DNA of 8,577 bases. It comes from SAR202 cluster bacterium. Its GTDB lineage: Bacteria > Chloroflexota > Dehalococcoidia > Lucifugimonadales > UBA3495. The notes beneath the pieces are model-generated. The model was not told where the DNA came from and did not search any database. It worked only from the letters and a program-made list of their open reading frames with translations. Where the stretch lies: assembly GCA_009392095.1 (NCBI GenBank), contig VFHF01000147.1, forward strand, positions 1 through 8,577, in the 5' to 3' direction. Positions 1 through 5,221 of the stretch are shown one piece after another; position 1 is the first letter of the stretch; each line of letters starts with the position of its first letter. A program made the translations under genes and the position numbers.

Positions 1-12
1 GCCGCCTATTGT

Positions 13-50
13 CGCCTACTCCCACGCACGGGGGAGCGTTAGAGTGGGGG
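13..50. repeat. G/C-rich dyad, possible interspersed palindromic repeat
   Basis: The stretch has a CTCCC arm (19-23) facing a GGGAG arm (32-36) across an 8-base loop, followed by a G-rich tail ending in five G at 46-50. C-rich then G-rich halves around a short loop resemble short palindromic repeats scattered between genes in many GC-rich environmental genomes. Only one copy lies in this window, so repetition cannot be shown here. No reading frame covers bases 1-77. It could equally be an unremarkable intergenic hairpin. Confidence 0.25.
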
Positions 51-77
51 CAACGGCTCTGCACGGGTCACCCTGGT

Positions 78-114
78 AAAAAGAGAAGGGCCCGCATACA
101 GCAGGCCCTTCTCT
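78..114 (-). terminator. intrinsic terminator after acyl-CoA dehydrogenase
   Basis: On the minus strand an 11-bp perfect stem (114-104 paired with 92-82, sequence AGAGAAGGGCC) closes an 11-base loop. The stem runs straight into five T residues (complement of A78-A82). It starts 24 bases past the stop codon of the minus-strand acyl-CoA dehydrogenase. This is the classic GC stem plus U-run layout and the only hairpin in the window with a clear U-run. Confidence 0.8.
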
Positions 115-137
115 CTATCTGACTTACGTCTAGGAAA

Positions 138-1313
138 CTAACCGCGTGGCAAACCCAGTCCTCGTCCAGCGATGATGTTGCGCTGAATCTCTGATGTTCC
201 GGCGGCAATTGTACCGGCAAAGGCGTTCATCCAGTTTTCCTGTACCCGGCCGTTCAATGGCGCCCATTTGTCTTCCCGGCCCAGGGTACCGTACATGCCC
301 AGGATGTCCAGGGCAGCCTCGGTCACCCGTTGGACCACCTCGCTGCCGAAGACCTTGCTCATGGACGCTTCCTTGGTAGGGATGAGGTCCTGGGACTGCA
401 TGTAGGCCACGTTGTAAGCCATCAAACGGGCCACTTCGCAGTCGATGTACCGGTCGGCCATCAGGGTGCGCACCCAAGGAATCTCAATTAGGGGCACTCC
501 GTTGCGCTTGGTCTCGGTGGCGAACTCCTTGGTGTCGTCCAGCAACCGCCGGGCGGATGCGGAATAGTCAATGCCCGAGCGCTCGAAATCCAACAGGGTC
601 ACTGCCACGTACCAACCCCGGTCTTCGTCGCCGACCACGTTGGCCCTGGGCACGCGGACGTCGTCAAAGGTCACCTGGTTGAACTCATGACCGCCGGCCA
701 TGTTGATGATGGGACGGACCGACACTCCGGGACTCTTCATATCCACCAACACGAAGCTGATGCCACGGTGCTTGGGGGCATCTGGGTCGGTGCGCGTCAG
801 CAGCATGATCCAGTCGGCGCGGTGGGCCATGGTCGTCCAGACCTTGGCGCCGTTAATCACTAGTTCATCGCCGTCGCGAACGGCACGTGTGCTGAGGGAG
901 GCTAGGTCGGACCCCGACTCGGGTTCGCTGTAGCCTTGGCACCATTGAATCTCGCCTTTGGCCACTGAGGGGAGGTGAGTCTTCTTCTGCTCCTCGGAGC
1001 CGTGAATCATCAAAGTAGGGCCAAGCATGCGCACGCCAAAGATATCCCGTCCGGGGGCGCGCATGTACGCGATCTCTTCGTTGTAGATAGCCGACTTCAC
1101 CGGAGACGCGTTCTGGCCGCCGTATTCCTCCGGCCAGTGCATGGTGAGCCAGCCCTTCTCAGCCATCTTTTGGCGGATGACCCGGTTCAGGTCCCAGTCG
1201 TCGTCTTCAGGATAACGGCCCGCGCCTTCCCATGGGTCAGGAAGCTCGGTCTTCATGAACGCCCGAAGCTCTGTCCTAAACTCTTCGTCCTCGGCAGTGA
1301 ACTTGAACTCCAC
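138..1313 (-). CDS. acyl-CoA dehydrogenase family protein (FadE-like)
   Basis: A 391-aa FAD flavoprotein of the acyl-CoA dehydrogenase superfamily, the usual full length. The family oxidises the alpha-beta bond of acyl-CoA thioesters and passes electrons to electron-transfer flavoprotein in the cytosol. The first family signature is GYSEPESGSDLASLSTRA (127-144), followed by INGAKVWTT (153-161). The C-terminal GTSEIQRNIIAGRGLGL (372-388) is the FAD-binding and tetramer-contact motif. No Glu sits at the usual C-terminal catalytic position near 'YGTLGREDKW' (341-350). E244 in LDFERSG is a candidate base at the alternative, isovaleryl-CoA-dehydrogenase-like position, which is my inference. The start is GTG with AGGAG seven bases upstream. 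It lies 51 bp downstream of the RAM-domain gene on the same strand with no terminator between, so co-transcription is likely. The substrate is unknown; the style recalls actinobacterial FadE enzymes for branched, steroid or aromatic acyl-CoAs. Confidence 0.95.
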   Translation of the reverse strand: MEFKFTAEDEEFRTELRAFMKTELPDPWEGAGRYPEDDDWDLNRVIRQKMAEKGWLTMHWPEEYGGQNASPVKSAIYNEEIAYMRAPGRDIFGVRMLGPTLMIHGSEEQKKTHLPSVAKGEIQWCQGYSEPESGSDLASLSTRAVRDGDELVINGAKVWTTMAHRADWIMLLTRTDPDAPKHRGISFVLVDMKSPGVSVRPIINMAGGHEFNQVTFDDVRVPRANVVGDEDRGWYVAVTLLDFERSGIDYSASARRLLDDTKEFATETKRNGVPLIEIPWVRTLMADRYIDCEVARLMAYNVAYMQSQDLIPTKEASMSKVFGSEVVQRVTEAALDILGMYGTLGREDKWAPLNGRVQENWMNAFAGTIAAGTSEIQRNIIAGRGLGLPRG

Positions 1314-1364
1314 TGTGAATCTCCTGCGAATGTCCGTTTCGGGACTTAGTGTCTGGTTGGGAAA

Positions 1365-1601
1365 CTAACTGCCGACTGCCACGCAGGTGACGGTGCGCAC
1401 GACGCCGGTAACGGTGTGGATGTGGCCGGTGACCAAGTCTCCGACAACGGTCATGTCCTCACCGGATACCACCGCGATGATGTCGTAGGGACCCGTGACC
1501 ACGTCCACCGTGGTGATGCCCGGTAGTCCGGTCAATGTGTTGGCCACATCGCGGGTCTTGCCGACTGCAGTTTCAATCAATAGATAGGCTTTTGTTGCCA
1601 T
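1365..1601 (-). CDS. stand-alone Lrp/AsnC ligand-binding (RAM) domain protein
   Basis: A 78-aa protein made only of the RAM/AsnC C-terminal effector domain, without the N-terminal helix-turn-helix of full Lrp regulators (usually about 150 aa). The start MATKAYLLIETAVGK and the core VVTGPYDIIAVVSG (34-47) are typical: the first beta strand, then the Gly-x-(Tyr/Phe)-Asp turn that lines the effector pocket between subunits. Such proteins form dimers and higher oligomers and bind amino acids or other small ligands; the ligand here is unknown. I chose the ATG at 1601 because GAGGGA precedes it closely; an in-frame ATG 12 codons upstream would add an unconserved N-terminus. It is followed 51 bp later by the acyl-CoA dehydrogenase on the same strand and diverges from rsmG. 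Because it lacks a DNA-binding domain, any regulatory role would need a partner. Confidence 0.9.
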   Translation of the reverse strand: MATKAYLLIETAVGKTRDVANTLTGLPGITTVDVVTGPYDIIAVVSGEDMTVVGDLVTGHIHTVTGVVRTVTCVAVGS

Positions 1602-1654
1602 GGTTCCCTCACTTCGGCCCTGGTCATTACCGGGCAAGCCGGGTGTTGGTGGTC

Positions 1655-1684
1655 ATTTTACGGCCCGGCTTCTCACAGTGTCAA
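1655..1684 (-). promoter_or_regulatory. sigma70-type promoter for RAM-domain gene and acyl-CoA dehydrogenase
   Basis: The minus strand shows a perfect TTGACA (-35, complement of 1679-1684), an 18-bp spacer, and TAAAAT (-10, complement of 1655-1660). This predicts a start near 1648 and a leader of about 47 bases before the ATG at 1601. It is the best consensus promoter in the window. The motif CGGCCCGGCT (1661-1670) sits in the spacer, touching the -10. Confidence 0.7.
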
Positions 1685-1721
1685 TTTGCCCGAACGTGCC
1701 CTGTGACTGAATCGGCCCGGC

Positions 1722-1727
1722 TATAAT
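1722..1727 (+). promoter_or_regulatory. -10 element of rsmG, probably leaderless
   Basis: A perfect TATAAT ends only 8 bases before the rsmG ATG at 1736. The normal -10 to +1 distance puts transcription start at 1734-1736, at or next to the start codon. The 8 bases between contain no ribosome-binding site. No good -35 hexamer lies at 16-18 bp; the best nearby T-rich stretch is too far upstream. Translation could instead start at the in-frame ATG 1748, but that also lacks a proper Shine-Dalgarno. Confidence 0.55.
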
Positions 1728-1735
1728 AGTCGGAT

Positions 1736-2473
1736 ATGCCTGAAAGAATGGAACTACTAAAGGCCGGCGCATACCAATTGGGCATCCCCGTGTCCGATGA
1801 ACAACTGGACCAGTTCGAGGTCTATTTCCACGAGTTGGCTGACTGGAATAAACGGGCCAACCTGACCGCCATCATCGAGTACGACGATGTGCAGGTCAAG
1901 CATTTCTTGGACTCGTTAACGGTGTGTCTCACGGCAGGCGAGGCCCTGACCAACTCTAAGAACGTGCCATTACGAATGATCGACGTAGGCGCAGGGGCCG
2001 GATTGCCTGGCTTGGCGCTAAAACTGGTCTTCCCCGAGATAAAACTTGCCCTGGTGGAATCTGTTGCCAAGAAGACGGCGTTCCTGCATCACATCGTGGA
2101 CAAGCTTAGCCTGGAAAGCGTTTCTATCTATACCAGGCGCGCCGAGGACCTGGCCCATGAGAATGACCTAAGGGATGCCTTTGACCTGGTGGTGGTGCGG
2201 GCATTGGCCAAGCTCCCGTTGCTGTTGGAATTCAGCTTGCCCTTCTGTAAACCCGGTGGGCGGCTGGTCGCCCTGAAGCACGGTGGCGACTGGTCGGAAC
2301 AGTACTCGGCAGAGAACGCACTGAAAGAGTTGGGCGGGCACATAGAAAGGGTGTCCACGGTGATAGTCGACGGACTCACCGACGACCGGGTTGTTATATC
2401 CGTGGAGAAAACGATGCTAACCCCAGCCCGTTACCCTAGAGGCGTTGGAATCCCGGGCAAGCGGCCGCTTTAG
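1736..2473 (+). CDS. rsmG: 16S rRNA (guanine-N7)-methyltransferase RsmG (GidB)
   Basis: A 245-aa class I SAM-dependent methyltransferase, close to the normal family length, that makes m7G at the position equivalent to G527 of 16S rRNA, near the decoding site. Loss of this enzyme gives low-level streptomycin resistance in several bacteria. Family landmarks in order: DWNKRANLTAI (36-46), HFLDSL (56-61), the SAM-binding loop DVGAGAGLPGLALK (83-96), the acidic ribose contact E108 in ALVES, KKTAFL (112-117), RRAEDLA (134-140), VVRALAKLPLLLE (153-165), and the C-terminal YPRGVGIPGKRPL (233-245). The first ATG is used; an alternative start is Met5 (1748). The gene stands alone on its strand: the next plus-strand gene is 265 bp away, and parA/parB, often beside rsmG, are absent here. 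It diverges from the RAM-domain operon. Confidence 0.97.
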   Translation: MPERMELLKAGAYQLGIPVSDEQLDQFEVYFHELADWNKRANLTAIIEYDDVQVKHFLDSLTVCLTAGEALTNSKNVPLRMIDVGAGAGLPGLALKLVFPEIKLALVESVAKKTAFLHHIVDKLSLESVSIYTRRAEDLAHENDLRDAFDLVVVRALAKLPLLLEFSLPFCKPGGRLVALKHGGDWSEQYSAENALKELGGHIERVSTVIVDGLTDDRVVISVEKTMLTPARYPRGVGIPGKRPL

Positions 2474-2561
2474 GCGCCATGGAGCAAGACGGAACGGCTG
2501 AGCGGATACCGCCATCGTCTCAAGGTAATCTGCCTGGCGTGACCTACAAATGGTGCTTACG

Positions 2562-2605
2562 AACCTAACCTCCGATGCTATACCCCTACCATCGGAGGTT
2601 AGGTT
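2562..2605. repeat. perfect 16-bp inverted repeat (hairpin) after rsmG
   Basis: Arms 2562-2577 (AACCTAACCTCCGATG) and 2590-2605 are exact reverse complements around a 12-base loop. It lies 88 bp past the rsmG stop and 133 bp before the next start codon. Neither side carries a T-run, so it is not a standard intrinsic terminator. It could be a U-less terminator, a 3'-end stabilising hairpin, or a protein-binding dyad. The rest of the rsmG-epimerase gap holds no supported gene. Confidence 0.6.
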
Positions 2606-2653
2606 GATGAGGGTCGGTACATTTGCCCGTTTGTATGTAAATCCAGCTTGGCA

Positions 2654-2682
2654 TTGCGGGGTCTCCTCCGCGCCTATATGAT
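2654..2682 (+). promoter_or_regulatory. candidate promoter of NAD-dependent epimerase
   Basis: TATGAT (2677-2682) is one mismatch from TATAAT and lies 17 bp after a weak -35, TTGCGG (2654-2659). A better-looking TTGGCA (2648-2653) is 23 bp away, which is too far. The predicted start is at about 2689, exactly where the dyad at 2689-2709 begins. Confidence 0.35.
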
Positions 2683-2688
2683 TTACGG

Positions 2689-2709
2689 AACTCGCCAGAC
2701 TGGCGAGTT
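2689..2709. promoter_or_regulatory. dyad at predicted transcript start of epimerase gene
   Basis: Two perfect 10-base arms, AACTCGCCAG (2689-2698) and CTGGCGAGTT (2700-2709), flank a single central A. A one-base centre cannot form a good RNA loop without opening several pairs, so a dimeric repressor site fits better than an RNA hairpin. It sits between the candidate -10 and the Shine-Dalgarno (GGAGG, 2728-2732), the normal place for an operator. Confidence 0.5.
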
Positions 2710-2738
2710 AAACGCAGCTCTGCTCTCGGAGGCAACTC

Positions 2739-3680
2739 ATGTCCGTGATGGTCACTGGCGGCACCGGATTCATCGGCAATAGAATCATTCGCAAGTTATT
2801 GGACCGGGGAGAAGAGGTGGTCTGCTTCGACCTAGCACCGCCCCGGGCCACCCTGGAGCCCTACCTGGACCGCATCAAGATGTACCGGGGCGATGTGACC
2901 CAACTGCCCCATCTGCTAGAAGCCATCAACACCAACGGGGTCCACAAGATCATCCACATGGCTGCGCTGCTTCCCCCAGACACCGAGGAACGGCATCACT
3001 ACGCCATGCAGGTCAACATCGGAGGTACCAATAACGTTTTCGAGGCTGCACGCTGGACCGGCATCGAAAGAGTGGTCTACGCCAGCTCCATCGCCGTCTA
3101 CGGCGTCCAAACAACCTTCGGCGAACGGCCGATAAACGAGGACGACCTCAACGACCCAATCAACGTCTACGGCATGACGAAGTCGGTAAACGACTTCTCC
3201 GCCAAACGTTACATCGACCGGCACGGCCTGGACCTGAGAGGGGTGCGCATCTGCACGGTGTTCGGCCACGGCAGGGTCACCGGCATGACTGGCATGATCG
3301 GCGGGCTCATGATGTCTCTGCCGGCCATCGGCAAGCCGGTGAGCATGCCCTTCCACCAGGACGAGCAATCGCCCATGATCCACGCCGAGGACGCAGCCGA
3401 GATATTCGTTAGGGCCGCCCTAGCCGAGGACCTGAACCATCCAATCTACATCAGCGGCGGAACCATGTGCACGATCAAAGACATGGCTGACATCGTCCGG
3501 GACATCATCCCCGCCGCCGAGATCTCCACCGGCGACCAGTTGGTGCCCCACGTCTACAACGTCGACAACAGCCGGATGCTGGCCGACATCGGATACGAGA
3601 TCGCGCCACTGCGGCAACGGATACTGGACCACATCAACGACGCCCGCACCGAGGCCGGGATGGACCCCATCGCCGGTTAA
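2739..3680 (+). CDS. NAD-dependent epimerase/dehydratase (extended SDR)
   Basis: A 313-aa extended short-chain dehydrogenase with the Rossmann motif TGGTGFIG (6-13). D31 at the end of the second strand (VVCFDLAP) favours NAD(H) over NADP(H). Other landmarks are GDVTQ (51-55), the HMAAL nucleotide contact (73-77), YASSIAVYG (114-122) with the catalytic Ser/Thr region, and the active-site YGMTK with Tyr144 and Lys148. The family acts on nucleotide sugars or on related hydroxy/keto substrates; the C-terminal half that decides substrate is not diagnostic to me. The ATG is preceded by GGAGG with a six-base gap. The next gene, an LLM oxidoreductase on the same strand, starts 75 bp on. A role in sugar-nucleotide metabolism is not supported by neighbours, since no glycosyltransferase is present. 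Confidence 0.93.
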   Translation: MSVMVTGGTGFIGNRIIRKLLDRGEEVVCFDLAPPRATLEPYLDRIKMYRGDVTQLPHLLEAINTNGVHKIIHMAALLPPDTEERHHYAMQVNIGGTNNVFEAARWTGIERVVYASSIAVYGVQTTFGERPINEDDLNDPINVYGMTKSVNDFSAKRYIDRHGLDLRGVRICTVFGHGRVTGMTGMIGGLMMSLPAIGKPVSMPFHQDEQSPMIHAEDAAEIFVRAALAEDLNHPIYISGGTMCTIKDMADIVRDIIPAAEISTGDQLVPHVYNVDNSRMLADIGYEIAPLRQRILDHINDARTEAGMDPIAG

Positions 3681-3703
3681 GTCGGGTTCGAGCCGGATTG
3701 GGT

Positions 3704-3709
3704 TATACT
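3704..3709 (+). promoter_or_regulatory. weak -10-like element before LLM oxidoreductase
   Basis: TATACT lies in the 75-bp gap after the epimerase, about 47 bp before the next ATG. No -35 match is present at 16-18 bp. A 7-bp inverted repeat, GTTCGAG (3686-3692) and CTCGAAC (3719-3725), brackets it. The gene may instead be read through from the epimerase promoter. Confidence 0.25.
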
Positions 3710-3755
3710 TAGGCCAGCCTCGAACGCCAATAGATGTCTGCTTTAGAGAGATTAA

Positions 3756-4688
3756 ATGAGTATTGCCATCGGTTACATGCCAGGAGCCTACGGAGAGGGT
3801 GGAGAGAACCACGACGATCTTCGAAAGTTGGTGGAAGTCGGCGACAAACACGGCTACGACTCCCTCTGGCTTAGCGACCGGATCGTTGGCGAGAAGTTCA
3901 GTCTTGAGCCTATGATGGCCTGTTCCATGGTTCTAGCGTATTCCGACCGGCTAAAGGTTGGGACCAGCGTACTGGCAATGCCTCTGCGTAATCCCGTGGT
4001 GCTGGCCAAGCAGGTCGCCACCCTGGACTATCTGTCCCAAGGACGGTTCTTCCCCGCGGTAGGACTGGGCCAAGAGGAACCGGAGGAATACGAGGCTTGC
4101 GGCGTGACCAAGGAACGGCGCGGCCCCCGAACAGATGAGGCGATTCAATTGATGCGCCGCCTGTGGGAAGAGGAAGATGTAACGCACGAGGGCGAGTTCT
4201 TCACCTGCCACAATGCGACCGTCACCCCAAAGCCGTACTTGCAGCCTTCCACGCCGGTCTGGATCGGAGGCCGGTCACCCGCCGCCGCCAGGCGGGTTGG
4301 CCGGGTCGGCGACGGTTGGCTGGTCTCCAGCGCAACCCCCGAAGAAGTGAATGAGGGTTGCAGCATCCTCTTTGAGACCGCCAATGAATACCACCGTGAG
4401 ATTGAAGACGACCATGTCGGTGTCCTGATGGGTTATTACATCTCAGACGATGTGGCAGAGGCTACCGAGAAGGCCAGCCGGTTCGTTACGCGTCCCCGGC
4501 CCGACGCACATTTCACCGAGTTCACCGCGGTGGGTCCAGTCGAGAAGGTGGCGGAATACGTACAGAGATATATCGATGCCGGCGGTTCCAAATTCGTGAT
4601 GCGCCCTCTCTGTCCCGCCGACGAGACCATGGAACAGCTTGATATTCTGGGCGAAGAACTGCTGCCCATGTTCCCAATCAAGCGTTAG
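3756..4688 (+). CDS. LLM class flavin/F420-dependent oxidoreductase
   Basis: A 310-aa bacterial-luciferase-like TIM-barrel protein, the typical length. Landmarks are LWLSDRI (37-43), TSVLAMPLRNPVVLAKQVAT (70-89), LSQGRFFPAVGLG (93-105), RRGPRTDEAIQLMRRLW (121-137), and PVWIGGRSPAAARRVGRVGDGWL (167-189), the usual phosphate-side cofactor loop. These motifs match the subgroup that uses coenzyme F420 or FMN for hydride transfer; which cofactor cannot be decided from sequence alone. Substrate is unknown: the family covers monooxygenases, F420-dependent reductases and dehydrogenases. The cytosolic protein has no signal peptide. The start ATG follows AGAGAG, a weak ribosome-binding site. It may share a transcript with the epimerase and ends before a strong hairpin (4750-4789). 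Many LLM paralogues per genome are a known trait of SAR202 Chloroflexota, which fits the suggested host. Confidence 0.93.
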   Translation: MSIAIGYMPGAYGEGGENHDDLRKLVEVGDKHGYDSLWLSDRIVGEKFSLEPMMACSMVLAYSDRLKVGTSVLAMPLRNPVVLAKQVATLDYLSQGRFFPAVGLGQEEPEEYEACGVTKERRGPRTDEAIQLMRRLWEEEDVTHEGEFFTCHNATVTPKPYLQPSTPVWIGGRSPAAARRVGRVGDGWLVSSATPEEVNEGCSILFETANEYHREIEDDHVGVLMGYYISDDVAEATEKASRFVTRPRPDAHFTEFTAVGPVEKVAEYVQRYIDAGGSKFVMRPLCPADETMEQLDILGEELLPMFPIKR

Positions 4689-4749
4689 TTATTACATCAT
4701 GACGACGGGCCCGTAAGCCTGACCCGGCAAATCCCAGAAACTTTGATTC

Positions 4750-4789
4750 ATGAGAGGAGCGCTCTGTTTAAACGGGGCGCTTCTCTCAT
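4750..4789 (+). terminator. terminator-like hairpin after LLM oxidoreductase
   Basis: A 15-pair stem (4750-4764 with 4775-4789, two G-U pairs) closes a 10-base loop containing GTTTAAAC. It lies 61 bases past the LLM stop codon. There is no T-run after the stem on either strand, so it would be a non-canonical terminator or a 3'-end stabiliser. A short palindrome, ACGGGCCCGT (4705-4714), lies nearer the stop. Confidence 0.5.
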
Positions 4790-4807
4790 ATCTGGCATCC
4801 CGATGGT

Positions 4808-4813
4808 TATAAT
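4808..4813 (+). promoter_or_regulatory. perfect TATAAT before small membrane-protein frame
   Basis: TATAAT follows directly after the hairpin at 4750-4789 and predicts transcription from about 4820, some 36 bases before the ATG at 4856. No convincing -35 is found at 16-18 bp. Its position, just after a terminator-like hairpin and before a hydrophobic frame, supports a separate small transcription unit. Confidence 0.35.
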
Positions 4814-4855
4814 CAGGCGCAGGCTACGAAGTTCTCCAGACTGTATATCGCCGCC

Positions 4856-4960
4856 ATGTTCTTTGGGCTCATCGGAGCCGCTGGCGGCGAATTCGCCGTC
4901 TGGTTTATCTCCGCCGGCCGTCGCGACGGGGGATTGGAGTGCCTGTGGCCGCATTCTTAG
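4856..4960 (+). pseudogene. N-terminal part of a split small membrane protein
   Basis: A 34-codon frame that begins with a hydrophobic stretch, MFFGLIGAAGGEFAVWFISA, likely one membrane helix, then basic RRDGG, and ends at a TAG. The same frame is open upstream to 4754 without any ATG, GTG or TTG. About three quarters of third codon positions are G or C by my count, as in real genes here. Stepping back one base at the run of five G (4928-4932) leads straight into the next hydrophobic frame (4939-5217) and would give a protein of about 120 aa with three or four hydrophobic segments. I see no Shine-Dalgarno before the ATG. Alternatives are a real micro-protein overlapping the next gene by 22 bases, a true frameshift mutation, or an assembly error. 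I do not recognise the family. Confidence 0.35.
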
Positions 4961-5217
4961 GCGTGGAGCTGGGTGGGATCGTGGCGAAATCGATAGCCAT
5001 GGCGTTGGCGGCCCATTTGGTCAACCTCCGCCGAGGTAATCTGCCTCCGACATTCTTGCCCACGCTACTACCGGCCGTGCCCGTACCCTTTGCGTTGCTG
5101 CCGGGATTCACTGCGCCGTTGGCCATACCATTATTCTTCCTTCAGGCGTGGGTCTGCGTGAAGGAAGAATTAGGTAGAAGGAAGGTGGGCCGCCGGACAA
5201 GTTCGGGCTCCCAGTAG
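4939..5217 (+). CDS. small hydrophobic membrane protein, unknown
   Basis: A 92-aa frame with GTG start; the GGGGGA at 4928-4933 could serve as ribosome-binding site five bases upstream. Hydrophobic segments cover about residues 2-28 (PVAAFLGVELGGIVAKSIAM onward) and 38-73, the second rich in proline (PTFLPTLLPAVPVPFALLP). It ends in a basic, polar tail (KEELGRRKVGRRTSSGSQ). Roughly 70 percent of third codon positions are G or C by my count, supporting coding. It may be the C-terminal part of the frame starting at 4856. It ends 4 bp from the stop of the convergent helicase, and a 12-bp hairpin lies inside its 3' end. I do not recognise the family and propose no function beyond membrane location. 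Confidence 0.45.
   Translation: MPVAAFLGVELGGIVAKSIAMALAAHLVNLRRGNLPPTFLPTLLPAVPVPFALLPGFTAPLAIPLFFLQAWVCVKEELGRRKVGRRTSSGSQ
5133..5170 (-). terminator. hairpin downstream of DEAD-box helicase
   Basis: Perfect 12-bp arms (5133-5144, ATTCTTCCTTCA, and 5159-5170) enclose a 14-base loop. On the minus strand it begins 51 bases past the helicase stop, a usual place for a terminator, but no T-run follows. On the plus strand it lies inside the 4939-5217 frame, where it would encode FFLQAWVCVKEE. Its role as terminator is inferred from position only. Confidence 0.4.
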
Positions 5218-5221
5218 GGCG

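Noticed and set aside
130..477. Minus-strand 115-codon frame overlapping the acyl-CoA dehydrogenase
   Set aside because: It is an out-of-frame shadow of the dehydrogenase C-terminus, rich in Arg/Gly/Pro and without any recognisable domain.
2479..2568. 29-codon plus-strand frame after rsmG (MEQDGTAERIPP...)
   Set aside because: It has no ribosome-binding site, a polar random-looking sequence, and runs into the 16-bp hairpin.
2474..2738. parA/parB partner genes expected near rsmG
   Set aside because: I looked for a Walker A motif (KGGVGKTT) and ParB-like sequence after rsmG and found none.
2916..3383. 155-codon minus-strand frame inside the epimerase gene
   Set aside because: It is an antisense shadow rich in His/Val/Asp; the epimerase frame has full SDR motifs.
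4743..5039. 98-codon plus-strand frame in the helicase-LLM gap
   Set aside because: It reads straight through the terminator-like hairpin and the TATAAT, and its Ser/Pro/Arg content looks non-coding.
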